From Lentzea albidocapillata (GTDB taxonomy: Bacteria; Actinomycetota; Actinomycetes; Mycobacteriales; Pseudonocardiaceae): a DNA stretch of 64,000 nucleotides. Below, in pieces: positions 8,540 through 17,851 of this stretch. Under the pieces are notes generated by a model, which saw only the letters and a list, made by a program, of their open reading frames with translations, was not told where the DNA came from and did not search any database. The stretch lies in the NCBI RefSeq assembly GCF_000719115.1, contig NZ_JOEA01000024.1, positions 62,001 to 126,000 on the forward strand, given 5' to 3'. Each line of letters opens with the position of its first letter. The first letter of the stretch is position 1. The translations under genes were made by a program, and so were the position numbers.

Positions 8540-8698
8540 GTGAACTTGAAGAAGATTCTCACTTTCGCTGGAATCGCCTTGCTGTTGTTCTTCCTGATCG
8601 CGGAGCCTCAGCAGGCGGCTCAACTCGTGCAGAACATCCTCAACTCGCTGCGGACCGCGGCCGAGGCGCTCATCACGTTCGTGCGCTCCGTCTTCTAG
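8540..8698 (+). CDS. 52-residue single-pass membrane protein
   Basis: Starts at GTG 8540 (an in-frame GTG at 8531 is the alternative). The sequence begins MNLKKILTFAGIALLLFFLI: lysines, then one hydrophobic helix, then AEPQQAAQLVQNILNSLRTA and a short amphipathic tail. No known family is assigned. It precedes the PH-domain membrane protein gene by 78 bases, which contain two copies of a perfect palindrome, so the two genes are not tightly fused. Confidence 0.6.
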   Translation: MNLKKILTFAGIALLLFFLIAEPQQAAQLVQNILNSLRTAAEALITFVRSVF

Positions 8699-8699
8699 T

Positions 8700-8760
8700 C
8701 TGGTACCAGCCACCTGCCGGGTGGCGGGAGCAGGTCAGACAGGGCACTGCCTGGTACCAG
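8700..8760. repeat. Twin CTGGTACCAG palindromes
   Basis: The perfect 10-bp palindrome CTGGTACCAG occurs at 8700-8709 and again at 8751-8760, 51 bp apart (about five helical turns). A GCCACC...GGTGGC stem lies between them. They lie just after the small membrane protein gene and 16 bases before the PH-domain gene. A paired operator for a dimeric regulator, allowing looping, is a plausible inference. Confidence 0.5.
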
Positions 8761-8776
8761 GAAAGGCTGGTAGCGC

Positions 8777-9337
8777 ATGTTCGCACCACGTGATCCGGAC
8801 GACTATCTGCTCCCGAGCGAGCGTCGGGTCATCCGTGTGCGCAGGCACTGGTCCTACCTGATCTGGGACGTCCTGGAGGCGGCGGCGCTGCTCGCCGGCT
8901 TCATGATGATCTCCTACCTGCTCCCGGCGGACGCGGGCGTGATCCAGAACGTGCTCTGGTACGGGGCGCTGCTGGTGTTGCTGCGCGTGGCGTACTTCAT
9001 CATCGAGTGGTGGGTGGAGCGCATCGTCGTCACCGACAAGCGCTTCATGCTGACGTCGGGCGTCTTCGAGACCAAGGTCGCGATGATGCCCGTCACCAAG
9101 GTCACCGACCTCACCTACGAGCGCACCGTGGGCGGACGCATGTTCGGCTACGGCACGCTCATCGTGGAGTCGGCGGGGCAGATCCAGGCGCTGAACCGCC
9201 TGGAGTTCCTGCCGAACCCCGAAGAGGTCTACGACGCCATCTCGGAGCTGACCTTCGGTGACAAGAAGGCGCAGGCCGAGCGGTTCTCGATGATCAAGGC
9301 CCAGCGCGCCGCGCGCGGGAAGAAGATGGTCCCGTAA
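8777..9337 (+). CDS. PH-domain (bPH2/YdbS-like) membrane protein
   Basis: A 186-residue protein with two adjacent transmembrane helices (residues 33-55 and 57-75), then a bacterial PH-like domain: WVERIVVTDKRFMLTSGVFE, MPVTKVTDLTYE and GYGTLIVES. This layout matches the DUF304/bPH2 membrane proteins common in actinobacteria. No enzymatic motif is present; a scaffold or membrane-quality role is inferred for the family. The C-terminus is basic (KAQRAARGKK). It is probably transcribed from the region with the twin palindromes. Confidence 0.83.
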   Translation: MFAPRDPDDYLLPSERRVIRVRRHWSYLIWDVLEAAALLAGFMMISYLLPADAGVIQNVLWYGALLVLLRVAYFIIEWWVERIVVTDKRFMLTSGVFETKVAMMPVTKVTDLTYERTVGGRMFGYGTLIVESAGQIQALNRLEFLPNPEEVYDAISELTFGDKKAQAERFSMIKAQRAARGKKMVP

Positions 9338-9373
9338 CACAGGTCGTTCGCCACGTCGTCCACACTGGACGAC

Positions 9374-10231
9374 GTGGTCATCGATCTGCACACCCATTCG
9401 TCCGAGTCCGACGGCACCGACAGCCCCGCCGACCTGGTGAGGGCGGCGTCCCTCGCAGGACTCGACGCGGTGGCGATCACCGACCACGACACGGCGGCCG
9501 GATGGGCCGAGGCCGAGGCGGCGCTGCCGTCCGGGTTGAGGCTGGTGCGCGGCGCCGAGCTGTCGTGCTCCTCGGCCGACGGCTACGGCCGCACCATCAC
9601 CGTTCATCTGCTGGCGTACCTGTACGACCCGACGCACGTCATGCTGATGAAGGAGCAGTCGCGCCTGCGTGAGGAACGGCGTACGCGGCTGCAGAAGATG
9701 GCCGAGATGATGCAGGCCGACGGGTTCCCGATCGACCCGGTCGACCTGATGTCCCGCCTGCCGTTCGACGCGCCGGCCGGACGCCCGCACCTCGCCCAGG
9801 CGCTGATCCGCGCCGGGGTGGTGGCGTCGGTCGACGAGGCGTTCGCGACGTTCCTGACCGGCGGCCAGTACTACGTCGGCCGCACCGACACCCCCGTCGA
9901 GCGCGCGATCGAGATGATCACCGAGGCCGGCGGCGTCACCGTGCTGGCCCACCCCTTCGCCCGCTCCCGCGGCCCCGTCGTGGCACCCTCCGTCGTGCGC
10001 TCGCTGGCCGCCGCCGGCCTCTTCGGCGTCGAGGTGGACCACCCGGACCACGACCAGGAGACGCGGCGGTCGCTGCGAACGCTGGCGGACTCGCTGGGCC
10101 TGATCGTCACCGGGTCGAGTGACTACCACGGCACCAACAAGACGGTGCGGCTCGGCGCGGAGACGACGGCGCCGGAGATGCTGGATGCTCTGGCCGAGAG
10201 GGCGACAGGCTGCAAGATCCTCGTGGGATAG
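9374..10231 (+). CDS. PHP-domain phosphoesterase
   Basis: A 285-residue PHP protein. All metal-binding motifs are visible: DLHTHSSESDG at the N-terminus, ITDHDT near residue 36, RGAELS near 60, LAHPF near 193 and GSSDYHG near 250. This arrangement matches the YciV-like group (3',5'-nucleoside bisphosphate phosphatase / 5'-3' exoribonuclease AM). GTG 9374 follows a CACACT -10-like box by seven bases, so the mRNA may be leaderless. The marC gene follows 12 bases after its stop. Confidence 0.87.
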   Translation: MVIDLHTHSSESDGTDSPADLVRAASLAGLDAVAITDHDTAAGWAEAEAALPSGLRLVRGAELSCSSADGYGRTITVHLLAYLYDPTHVMLMKEQSRLREERRTRLQKMAEMMQADGFPIDPVDLMSRLPFDAPAGRPHLAQALIRAGVVASVDEAFATFLTGGQYYVGRTDTPVERAIEMITEAGGVTVLAHPFARSRGPVVAPSVVRSLAAAGLFGVEVDHPDHDQETRRSLRTLADSLGLIVTGSSDYHGTNKTVRLGAETTAPEMLDALAERATGCKILVG

Positions 10232-10243
10232 GGCGGTGTTCTC

Positions 10244-10858
10244 GTGTTCAACCTGCGGCTCTTCATCGAGGCCTCGATCACGCTGCTGGTGATCATGGAC
10301 CCTCCCGGGACCGTGCCGGTCTTCCTCGGACTGGTCGGCCGCAAGTCGCGCGAGGCCCGCAAACAGGCGGCGCGGCAGGGCGTGCTGGTGTCGTTCCTGG
10401 TGATCACGCTGTTCGCGGTGGCCGGCAACTCGATCCTGGCGTACATGCACATCGGCATCCCCGCCCTGCAGGGCGCGGGCGGGTTGCTGCTGTTGCTGAT
10501 CGCGCTGGACCTGCTCACGGGCAAGGGCGCGACCAACCACCCCGAGGTCGAGGACGTGAACATCGCCCTGGTGCCGCTGGGAACGCCGTTGCTCGCCGGT
10601 CCTGGTGCCATCGCCGCGACCATCGTGTTCGTGCGTCAGGCGAACGGCGACTGGGGCTCCTATCTCGCCCTGGCCGCGGCGATCGTGGCCGTGCACCTCG
10701 TGCTGCTGGGGACGTTGCGGTCCGCCGGCCTGCTGATCAAGGTGTTCAAGGAGAGCGGGATCCTGCTCATGGCCAAGATCGCCGGTCTGTTGCTGGCCGC
10801 GATCGCCGTGCAACTCGTCGCGTCGTCCGTGCAGGGCTTCATCTCTTCGGGCGTCTAG
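10244..10858 (+). CDS. MarC-family integral membrane protein
   Basis: A 204-residue protein with about six hydrophobic segments. The signature MDPPGTVPVFL near residue 18 and PLLAGPGAIAATIV near residue 115 are the repeated proline-glycine motifs of the MarC family. The family's transport activity, if any, is undetermined; early links to multiple antibiotic resistance have not held up. It follows the PHP gene closely and its stop overlaps the stop of the convergent arsC-like gene by four bases. Confidence 0.87.
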   Translation: MFNLRLFIEASITLLVIMDPPGTVPVFLGLVGRKSREARKQAARQGVLVSFLVITLFAVAGNSILAYMHIGIPALQGAGGLLLLLIALDLLTGKGATNHPEVEDVNIALVPLGTPLLAGPGAIAATIVFVRQANGDWGSYLALAAAIVAVHLVLLGTLRSAGLLIKVFKESGILLMAKIAGLLLAAIAVQLVASSVQGFISSGV

Positions 10859-11166
10859 CGCTCGATGTGGGCCTTGTCGCCGTCGATGATGATCGGGCGC
10901 TCGATCAGGCTCGGGTTGGCGACCATGTGCGCGATCCACTTCGCGCGGTCGTGTTCGAGCAGCTTCGGGTAGGCGGCTTCCTTGGTGCGCGCGATCTCCC
11001 ACGGCTCTTTGCCGAGCAGCTTCAGGACGTGGTCGAGCTCTTCGGCTGATGGGGCGTCGTCGAGGTAGCGGCGTTCGGTGTAGTCGATGTCGGCGTCGTC
11101 GAGGCGTTGCTTGGCGGCGCGGCTCTTGGAGCAGCGCGGGTTGTGCCAGATCTCCATGCCCTTCAT
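10855..11166 (-). CDS. arsC: ArsC-family (thioredoxin-fold) reductase
   Basis: A 103-residue protein of the glutaredoxin-coupled arsenate reductase/Spx family. The catalytic site is IWHNPRCSKSR, with a single active Cys near residue 12. A C-terminal PSLIERPIIIDGDKAHI block holds the arginine used for oxyanion binding in ArsC. It may start at ATG 11166 or, three codons later, at ATG 11157. No arsenite pump or ArsR regulator is nearby, so a real role in arsenate resistance is uncertain; many such stand-alone genes have unknown substrates. Confidence 0.85.
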   Translation of the reverse strand: MKGMEIWHNPRCSKSRAAKQRLDDADIDYTERRYLDDAPSAEELDHVLKLLGKEPWEIARTKEAAYPKLLEHDRAKWIAHMVANPSLIERPIIIDGDKAHIER

Positions 11167-11169
11167 TTT

Positions 11170-11192
11170 CTGTCAGGGTGCTTGAGTAACTT
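11170..11192 (+). promoter_or_regulatory. PafBC/RecA-independent damage-type promoter before the RecB-like gene
   Basis: CTGTCAGGG (11170-11178), eight bases, then TAACTT (11187-11192), followed by seven bases to GTG 11200. This fits the mycobacterial RecA-independent DNA-damage promoter TTGTCRGTG-N8-TANNNT, with a perfect -10 box and a -35 box matching at seven of nine positions. A leaderless mRNA starting at the GTG is implied. Confidence 0.6.
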
Positions 11193-11199
11193 GGTTCGG

Positions 11200-12039
11200 G
11201 TGGAACAACTCGGCTTCGACTTCGGCACTGCCGCACCACGTCGGCTGGTGCGCGTCACGCCCGCGAAGCTGTCGACGTGGACGAGCTGCCCACGCCGCTT
11301 CCGGATGACGTACCTCGACCGTCCCTCGCCTCCACGAGGCGGTGCGTGGGCGCACAACACGCTGGGCGCTGTCGTGCACAACGCCCTGAAGGCCCTGTTC
11401 GACCTGCCTCCCGACCGCCGCACGCCGGACCAGGCCGTGGCGCTGCTGAACCGGCAGTGGAAGTCCGAGGGCTTCCGCGACGTCGACCAGGCCGCCGAGT
11501 ACCGCGGCCGAGCCCAAAGCTGGGTCCACGAGTACGTCTCATCGCTGGACGTCGACTTCGAACCGCTGGGCGTCGAGCGCTGGGTGTCGTCGCCGACCGA
11601 CCGCATCGTGGCCGAGGGCCGGGTCGACCGCATCGACTACCGCGACGGCGAACTGGTCATCGTCGACTACAAGACCGGTCGTCACGTCCTGACGTCCGAC
11701 GACGCCCGCGGCTCGCAGGCGCTGGCCCTGTACGCACTCGCGGCCCGGCGAACGCTGCGCAAGCCGTGCCGCAAGGTCGAGCTGCACCACCTGCCGTCGG
11801 GGTCGATCGCGGTCTGGGAGCACACGGAGGAGTCGCTGGCACGGCACGTCCGGCGGGCGGAGGAGGCCGCGGACGAGATCGACCTGGCCACGGAGACCCT
11901 GAAGGCCGGTGGGGACCAGGAGGTCCTGTTCCCGGCGGTGACCGGGCGGCAGTGCCAGTGGTGCGACTTCCGGCGGAGTTGCGCCGAGGGGCAGGCGGCG
12001 GCGCCCTCGCTGGACCCTTGGGCGTTGCTGGCTCCATAA
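11200..12039 (+). CDS. RecB-like PD-(D/E)XK exonuclease with Fe-S cluster
   Basis: A 279-residue nuclease. Seen: VTPAKLSTWTSCPRRFRMTY near the N-terminus, TLGAVVHNALKALF, the catalytic strand VEGRVDRID-type region ending IVDYKTGR (Asp and Lys of PD-(D/E)XK), and a C-terminal CQWCDFRRSC. The early Cys with the three late ones forms the iron-sulfur 'staple' found in AddB/Cas4-type nucleases. GTG 11200 is chosen because it lies seven bases after a TAACTT -10 box. Its damage-type promoter and fold point to DNA end processing during repair. It resembles the M. tuberculosis RecB-family exonuclease Rv2119. Confidence 0.86.
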   Translation: MEQLGFDFGTAAPRRLVRVTPAKLSTWTSCPRRFRMTYLDRPSPPRGGAWAHNTLGAVVHNALKALFDLPPDRRTPDQAVALLNRQWKSEGFRDVDQAAEYRGRAQSWVHEYVSSLDVDFEPLGVERWVSSPTDRIVAEGRVDRIDYRDGELVIVDYKTGRHVLTSDDARGSQALALYALAARRTLRKPCRKVELHHLPSGSIAVWEHTEESLARHVRRAEEAADEIDLATETLKAGGDQEVLFPAVTGRQCQWCDFRRSCAEGQAAAPSLDPWALLAP

Positions 12040-12131
12040 GGGTGCCTGGAGTGCGACTTTTGCCGTAAGCCGGTGTCAGGGCTTCCGGGCCGTGACTGCC
12101 CGCGCATCCGTGGACCCGTAGGGTGGCGGGA

Positions 12132-12434
12132 GTGGACGTGGAAGCAGCAAAGCGACCGTCGCGGACCTACGGATTTCTGCGCGCCGTGAGCGGAGTGCTC
12201 GCGGTGGGCATGGTGCTGCTCGCTTTGGGGAACATCGGCGTCCAGTTCTACGCGAACTCCCGTGATCTGCCCGGACCTGGGACGTTGTCCGTCGTCGCGC
12301 ACGTGGTGGCGGCGTTGCTCGTGGTCGGCGGGCAGATCGTGGCTGACCGGTACGCGGACTGGAAGGCGCCGGTCGCGTCGCTGGCGGTGTTCGTGGTGAG
12401 CGCCGCGACGCTGTGGACCTTCTGGTGGGCCTAG
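12132..12434 (+). CDS. Small three-helix membrane protein
   Basis: A 100-residue protein with three hydrophobic helices (about residues 17-40, 50-70 and 78-98) and no recognised motif. GTG 12132 is preferred because a TAGGGT -10-like box ends seven bases before it; an in-frame GTG at 12123 overlaps that box. Its TAG stop lies inside the CTAG that borders the palindromic element at 12430-12600, so the element inserted at the very end of this gene without altering the protein. Confidence 0.6.
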   Translation: MDVEAAKRPSRTYGFLRAVSGVLAVGMVLLALGNIGVQFYANSRDLPGPGTLSVVAHVVAALLVVGGQIVADRYADWKAPVASLAVFVVSAATLWTFWWA

Positions 12435-12600
12435 GGTCTGTATCGAAGTCCGTGTTCGCGATAGCCGGGCCTGACGCGGCCCCTGGCGGCACGGCCGAAC
12501 GACCCACATACAACACCGGTATGCGGGCCATTCGGCCGCACCACCAGGAACCACCTCAGGCGCGACTCTCATCGAACGAGACTTCGATACAGACCCTAGG
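12430..12600. mobile_element. 171-bp MITE-like palindromic element
   Basis: Perfect 21-bp inverted repeats (CCTAGGGTCTGTATCGAAGTC and its complement) mark the ends. Each end includes CTAG, fitting a 4-bp CTAG target duplication around GGTCTGTATCGAAGTC termini. Inside are two 42-base arms (12470-12511 and 12519-12560) around a 7-base loop; 32 of 42 positions are complementary, and nine of the ten differences are transitions. There is no coding frame of interest. It is best explained as a non-autonomous transposable element mobilised by a transposase elsewhere. Confidence 0.75.
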
Positions 12601-12672
12601 TGTGCGGTTTCAGCACGCAGTGCACGTCCACACCGGACAGCTCCGAAGCACCGCGGTGCTGTTGTCCTGACG

Positions 12673-13551
12673 TCAGGAAGTCAGCCAGGCCCGCCACGTC
12701 GGCAGCAGCGTGGCGATGAGGTCCAGCGGCGCCTCGGTGTTCGGCGAGTGCATCACGCCGGGCAGCACCGCGAAGTCCGCGTCCAGCCGCTCCGCCATGT
12801 CACGCTGGGCGGCGGGCGTCCACGCGTCGTCCGCGTCGCCGCACACCACCAGACAGGGCGTGCCGGACGAACGCAACGCGCGCGCCAGCTTCGCGACCTG
12901 GTCCGGTTCGTAGCGCAGGCCGTTGGCCATGCCGAGCAACGCCGCGGCCTGCGACTTGAGGAACCTGTTGCGGTAGAAGTCCTTCAGCTCCTGCGGGAGC
13001 ACCGCGTACGCCGGGTTCTGCTGCGACCGCAGCTCGTTCAGCCTCTGGGTGCCCTCGACGCCCTGCTCGGCCAGCACGTGCTCGCCGACCTCCAGCACCG
13101 TGCGGCGATCCCCCGAGGGCAGTTCGGACGGACCCGACGACAGCAGCGTGAGCCCCGCGAGCGGGGCCCCCGCGAACACCGCCGCCCGTGACACCAGAGC
13201 ACCGTAGGAATGGCCGAGCAGCAACACCTTGCGGCCGTCCGCCGCGATCTTCCCGATCAGCTCGGCGAGCACCGAGCCCAGCGGACCGGGCCGGTACAGC
13301 GCCTCGTCGTCCGGGCCCTGCGAGTCCTGCTGGCCCGGCAGGTCGATCGCGACTACCTCGAAACCCGCGTCCGCGATCGGGTCGATCATCGGCGCGAAGT
13401 CCTCTTTGGAACCCGTGTAGCCCGGCACGAGCAGCACGGTCGTGCGCATCGCGTCATCACCCAGCGCGGGCGCGCGCAGCGCCGCGATCGTGCCGTAGCG
13501 GCCCGGGAGGTCGACGCGTTGCGCCCGGTTAGGGCTGATCTGCGAGTACAC
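12673..13551 (-). CDS. Alpha/beta hydrolase
   Basis: A 292-residue alpha/beta-hydrolase-fold protein. Seen: LVPGYTGSKEDF (oxyanion-hole region), the nucleophile elbow GHSYG, the acid in CGDADDAWTP and the catalytic His in GVMHSPNTEAP. GTG 13551 is used as start, eight bases after the stop of the PQQ-propeller gene, so it is probably the last gene of the rhlE-propeller-hydrolase unit. No signal peptide is visible, so it should be cytoplasmic. The substrate is unknown. Confidence 0.83.
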   Translation of the reverse strand: MYSQISPNRAQRVDLPGRYGTIAALRAPALGDDAMRTTVLLVPGYTGSKEDFAPMIDPIADAGFEVVAIDLPGQQDSQGPDDEALYRPGPLGSVLAELIGKIAADGRKVLLLGHSYGALVSRAAVFAGAPLAGLTLLSSGPSELPSGDRRTVLEVGEHVLAEQGVEGTQRLNELRSQQNPAYAVLPQELKDFYRNRFLKSQAAALLGMANGLRYEPDQVAKLARALRSSGTPCLVVCGDADDAWTPAAQRDMAERLDADFAVLPGVMHSPNTEAPLDLIATLLPTWRAWLTS

Positions 13552-13559
13552 GAGCTGAA

Positions 13560-14891
13560 CTATCTCAGCGCGACCAGGGTTTCGCCACGCTGCTCGAGCA
13601 CGACGGGACCGGCTGTGGCGAGTTGCACAGGGCCTGTGTGGCCCTCGCGGTTCAGCCGGATCGTGCCCACGACCGCGCCGGTGGCCTGCTCGTACACCCG
13701 CAGGCCCTCCTTCACCGGGATGACCGCGCGGCCCGCGAGCGTCGTACCGGCGCCCAGCGTGCCCTCGGCGGTCCACAGTGGAGTGAGAGTCTCCAGCGAC
13801 AGCGCGACCGTGCGGGAACCGGTGAACCAGAAGGCATTCGTCTTCGTCGTGAAGACGCGTGCCACGTGGTTCGGCGGGTCGGTGAAGTCGGCTTCGGGGA
13901 TGTCGAGCGGTGCCTCGCCGACCTGGTTGCCGGTCTCCGCGTCGAAGATCAGCAACCGGCTCGGGGCGGGCGCCGCCACCGCGACGAGCTTCTCGGTGAC
14001 AGCCACGACCTGCACGTTCTTCGCGCCGGTGAGAGGGCTGCCGAACACCTTCGGCTCGTCGGACTTGTCCGGGTTCGGCTTGAGGATCGTCAGCCGGTCC
14101 GACGCGTCGTCGGGGCAGCGCTCGACCATCGCGAACCTGCCGGAGGTGACGGCGACCGAGCCGTACGTGCAGCCGGCCCGAGGCTGCTTGTTCGGGTTCA
14201 CGATCGCGCGCAGGCCGCCGTACTCGAGCGAGCGCACCAGGTCGTCGCGCCGGTAGACCTCGACGAACTTCGAGCCGGTGGTGATCAGGTGCGAACCCTC
14301 GTTGAGCAGTGCCGTGCCCGGTTCCGCGTCGCCGTTGCGCTGTGCCCGCCGCTCGCCGGTGACGCCGTCGAGCGAGGTGAGCTCGGAGCAGTTCGTGCCC
14401 TTTGAGTACAGGGCCATCGCCCGGCCCCAGCCCGTGCTCACCACGCACAGCGGCAGGTCGCGCTTGTACGTCCACCGCACGTCACCGGTCAGCGGGTCGC
14501 GCCCGTTGACCTCGCCGCCGTCGCCGGTCACGACCGTCGACGGCTTCTCCTCGCCCGTGTCCTTCACCGCGGTCTGCACGACCGCGGGTGACAGCGAGGC
14601 GCCGCTCTTCGCCCGCCACACCTCGGCGAGCGACGGAGGCAGCGAGGTCACTTCGGGCAGCTGCTCCCACGACGACGGCCCGGTGACCGACGTCGTGGCA
14701 CGAGCATCGCTGAAAGCCCAGGTCAGCACGGACGCCGTGACCGACACCACCGCGATCAGCGCGATCGCGATGAAGTCGGCGCGGGTGCGCCAGGACCGGG
14801 CGGGAGGACGTTCTGCGACGGGTGCGGCCTCGTGCGCGGGCTCGTCGAGGACGTCCTCGACGTCGGTGACGTCGGAACCGGGGGACGACAT
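13560..14891 (-). CDS. Membrane-anchored PQQ-like beta-propeller protein (Rv3212-like)
   Basis: A 443-residue protein. A short acidic N-terminal tail is followed by one transmembrane helix (about residues 38-60, FIAIALIAVVSVTASVLTWAF) and an outer domain with repeated beta-propeller blades, for example EVNGRDPLTGDVRWTY and LLIFDAETGNQVG, which are PQQ-repeat-like. Paired Cys residues (LPLCVV, TNCSEL; GCTYG, ERCPDD) suggest disulfides outside the cell. It starts four bases after the rhlE stop. In M. tuberculosis the gene next to rhlE (Rv3212) is of the same kind. The function is unknown; a protein-folding or cell-wall role is speculation. Confidence 0.8.
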   Translation of the reverse strand: MSSPGSDVTDVEDVLDEPAHEAAPVAERPPARSWRTRADFIAIALIAVVSVTASVLTWAFSDARATTSVTGPSSWEQLPEVTSLPPSLAEVWRAKSGASLSPAVVQTAVKDTGEEKPSTVVTGDGGEVNGRDPLTGDVRWTYKRDLPLCVVSTGWGRAMALYSKGTNCSELTSLDGVTGERRAQRNGDAEPGTALLNEGSHLITTGSKFVEVYRRDDLVRSLEYGGLRAIVNPNKQPRAGCTYGSVAVTSGRFAMVERCPDDASDRLTILKPNPDKSDEPKVFGSPLTGAKNVQVVAVTEKLVAVAAPAPSRLLIFDAETGNQVGEAPLDIPEADFTDPPNHVARVFTTKTNAFWFTGSRTVALSLETLTPLWTAEGTLGAGTTLAGRAVIPVKEGLRVYEQATGAVVGTIRLNREGHTGPVQLATAGPVVLEQRGETLVALR

Positions 14892-14895
14892 GTGA

Positions 14896-16548
<1,653 letters not shown>

Positions 16549-16716
16549 GCGCGTACGAGCCCTGGCCGGGCCTCTCGACCGCGCTCGATGAGCAGCTGCG
16601 GGAAAGGTGTACGCGCACCATTTCTGCGCCGCGCAGCGTGGTCGTCACACTCGTCACGCCGGGCGTCCTCCCTCATTCTACCTGGCAAGACACATTTGAC
16701 CACTAGGCTTGCCCTC

Positions 16717-17358
16717 ATGGGTGTTGCGGAGGGTGTTGTCGATCTTCTGGGAGCGCTCGCATATGGCGAGCTCTCGGCTTTCGACCGGATGACGGAGGAC
16801 TCGCGTTCGGCGCCGACACTGGCGGGGCGTGCGGCTCTCGCGCAGATGGCCGCGGCCGAGATCGGGCACTTCACGCTGCTGCAGAAGCACCTCGCCGCCG
16901 AGGGCATCACCGTCGAGGACGCGATGGCGCCGTTCGTGAAGGGTTTCGACGCGTTCCACGAGTCGACGAGCCCCAAGTCGTGGCTCGAGTCGCTGGTGAA
17001 GGCGTACGTCGGCGACGGGCTCGCGGCCGACTTCTACCGCGAGATCGCGGAGTGGCTGGACGCGCCGACCAAGGAGCTGGTGCTCCACGTGCTCGCCGAC
17101 ACGGGTCACTCGGCGTTCGCTGAACGCGAAGTCCTGGCCGCCGTCGAGTCCGATCCGCGGGTGCGCGACCGGCTGGCGCTGTGGGGCCGGCGGCTGCTCG
17201 GAGAAGCGTTGACGCAGGCCCAGTACGTGGTGGCGGAGCGGGACGGCCTCTCCGAGCTCATCATCCGGGGCTCGGGAGACCTCGCCGGGATCGGTCAGCT
17301 GTTCCGGCGGCTCCAGCAGTCGCACGCGCGGCGCATGACGCAGCTCGGTCTGGGCTAG
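16717..17358 (+). CDS. Ferritin-like protein (Rv3210c-like)
   Basis: A 213-residue helical protein. The Glu/His pattern of a ferritin-like four-helix bundle is visible: [27 protein letters not shown] (E-x2-H) and [16 protein letters not shown]. This is the 'ferritin-like fold-containing' family kept beside rhlE in actinobacteria and distantly like the tRNA-hydroxylase MiaE. One canonical ExxH pair may be incomplete, so catalytic iron binding is not certain. ATG 16717 lies seven bases after a TAGGCT box, which suggests a leaderless mRNA. It is divergent from rhlE. Confidence 0.78.
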   Translation: MGVAEGVVDLLGALAYGELSAFDRMTEDSRSAPTLAGRAALAQMAAAEIGHFTLLQKHLAAEGITVEDAMAPFVKGFDAFHESTSPKSWLESLVKAYVGDGLAADFYREIAEWLDAPTKELVLHVLADTGHSAFAEREVLAAVESDPRVRDRLALWGRRLLGEALTQAQYVVAERDGLSELIIRGSGDLAGIGQLFRRLQQSHARRMTQLGLG

Positions 17359-17410
17359 TGCGGCGACCACTAACCACCGGCAGGCGATTCCCGCTGGTCA
17401 GACGGGTGCA

Positions 17411-17470
17411 TCGCGGTGTCGACCCCCGCCCCCATATCGGGCATATGGGGGGCGGGGGTCGACACCGCGA
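17411..17470. repeat. 60-bp GC-rich hairpin element
   Basis: The arm TCGCGGTGTCGACCCCCGCC followed by CCCATAT is repeated in inverse orientation with only one extra base, around the loop CGGGC. The stem is about 27 bp, far longer than a terminator, has no T-tract, and contains symmetrical GTCGAC and CATAT/ATATG sites. It lies between the ferritin-like gene and the DUF3107 gene. A REP-like or MITE-like dispersed repeat is the best guess. Confidence 0.6.
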
Positions 17471-17567
17471 GGTGCCCTGCTGAACACCGGGAGCGTCTGT
17501 CGGTGATTGTGGTCGCCGCACTGGGTAGGCTCGGGATCAGATTTTTCTCTTGAGCACGGAGGTCAGC

Positions 17568-17792
17568 GTGGAGGTCAGGATCGGCGTCGCGGACAGCGGG
17601 CGCGAACTCGTCGTGACCAGTGAACTCAACCCGTCCGAGGTCGAGACTCTGGTTGCGGACGCGGTGTCCGGCAAGTCCAGCGTGCTGACGCTGGTGGACG
17701 CAAAGGGTGCGCGGTTCGTCGTGCCCGCTGGCCGCGTCGCGTACGTGGAGATCGGCCCGCAGGACTCGCGCAAGGTCGGGTTCGGCGCCTGA
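17568..17792 (+). CDS. DUF3107 protein (TB9.4/Rv3208A-like)
   Basis: A 74-residue protein beginning MEVRIGVADSGRELVV. The GTG at 17568 is preferred to the TTG at 17550 because GGAGG lies about seven bases before it. It is the small conserved actinobacterial protein known as TB9.4 in M. tuberculosis, whose N-terminus reads much the same and which lies in the same neighbourhood. It is predicted to be cytoplasmic, with a beta-strand/helix fold (ARFVVPAGRVAYVEIG at the end). The molecular function is not known. A strong terminator follows. Confidence 0.87.
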   Translation: MEVRIGVADSGRELVVTSELNPSEVETLVADAVSGKSSVLTLVDAKGARFVVPAGRVAYVEIGPQDSRKVGFGA

Positions 17793-17808
17793 GTCGGCAG
17801 AACTGAGC

Positions 17809-17840
17809 AAGGCCCCGGTCATCGCGACCGGGGCCTTTCT
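17809..17840. terminator. Intrinsic terminator after DUF3107
   Basis: A 12-bp perfect stem, AAGGCCCCGGTC and GACCGGGGCCTT, with loop ATCGC, followed by TTTCT on the plus strand and preceded by A residues. It can serve both this gene and the convergent DUF4873 gene. Confidence 0.88.
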
Positions 17841-17851
17841 CGTGGGCGACC

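Noticed and set aside
8735..11239. Long antisense frame over the PH, PHP and MarC genes
   Set aside because: It spans three clear plus-strand genes and has the low-complexity composition of a shadow frame.
12430..12600. Simple transcription terminator at the MITE-like element
   Set aside because: The 21-bp terminal repeats, CTAG borders and 171-bp size do not fit a terminator.
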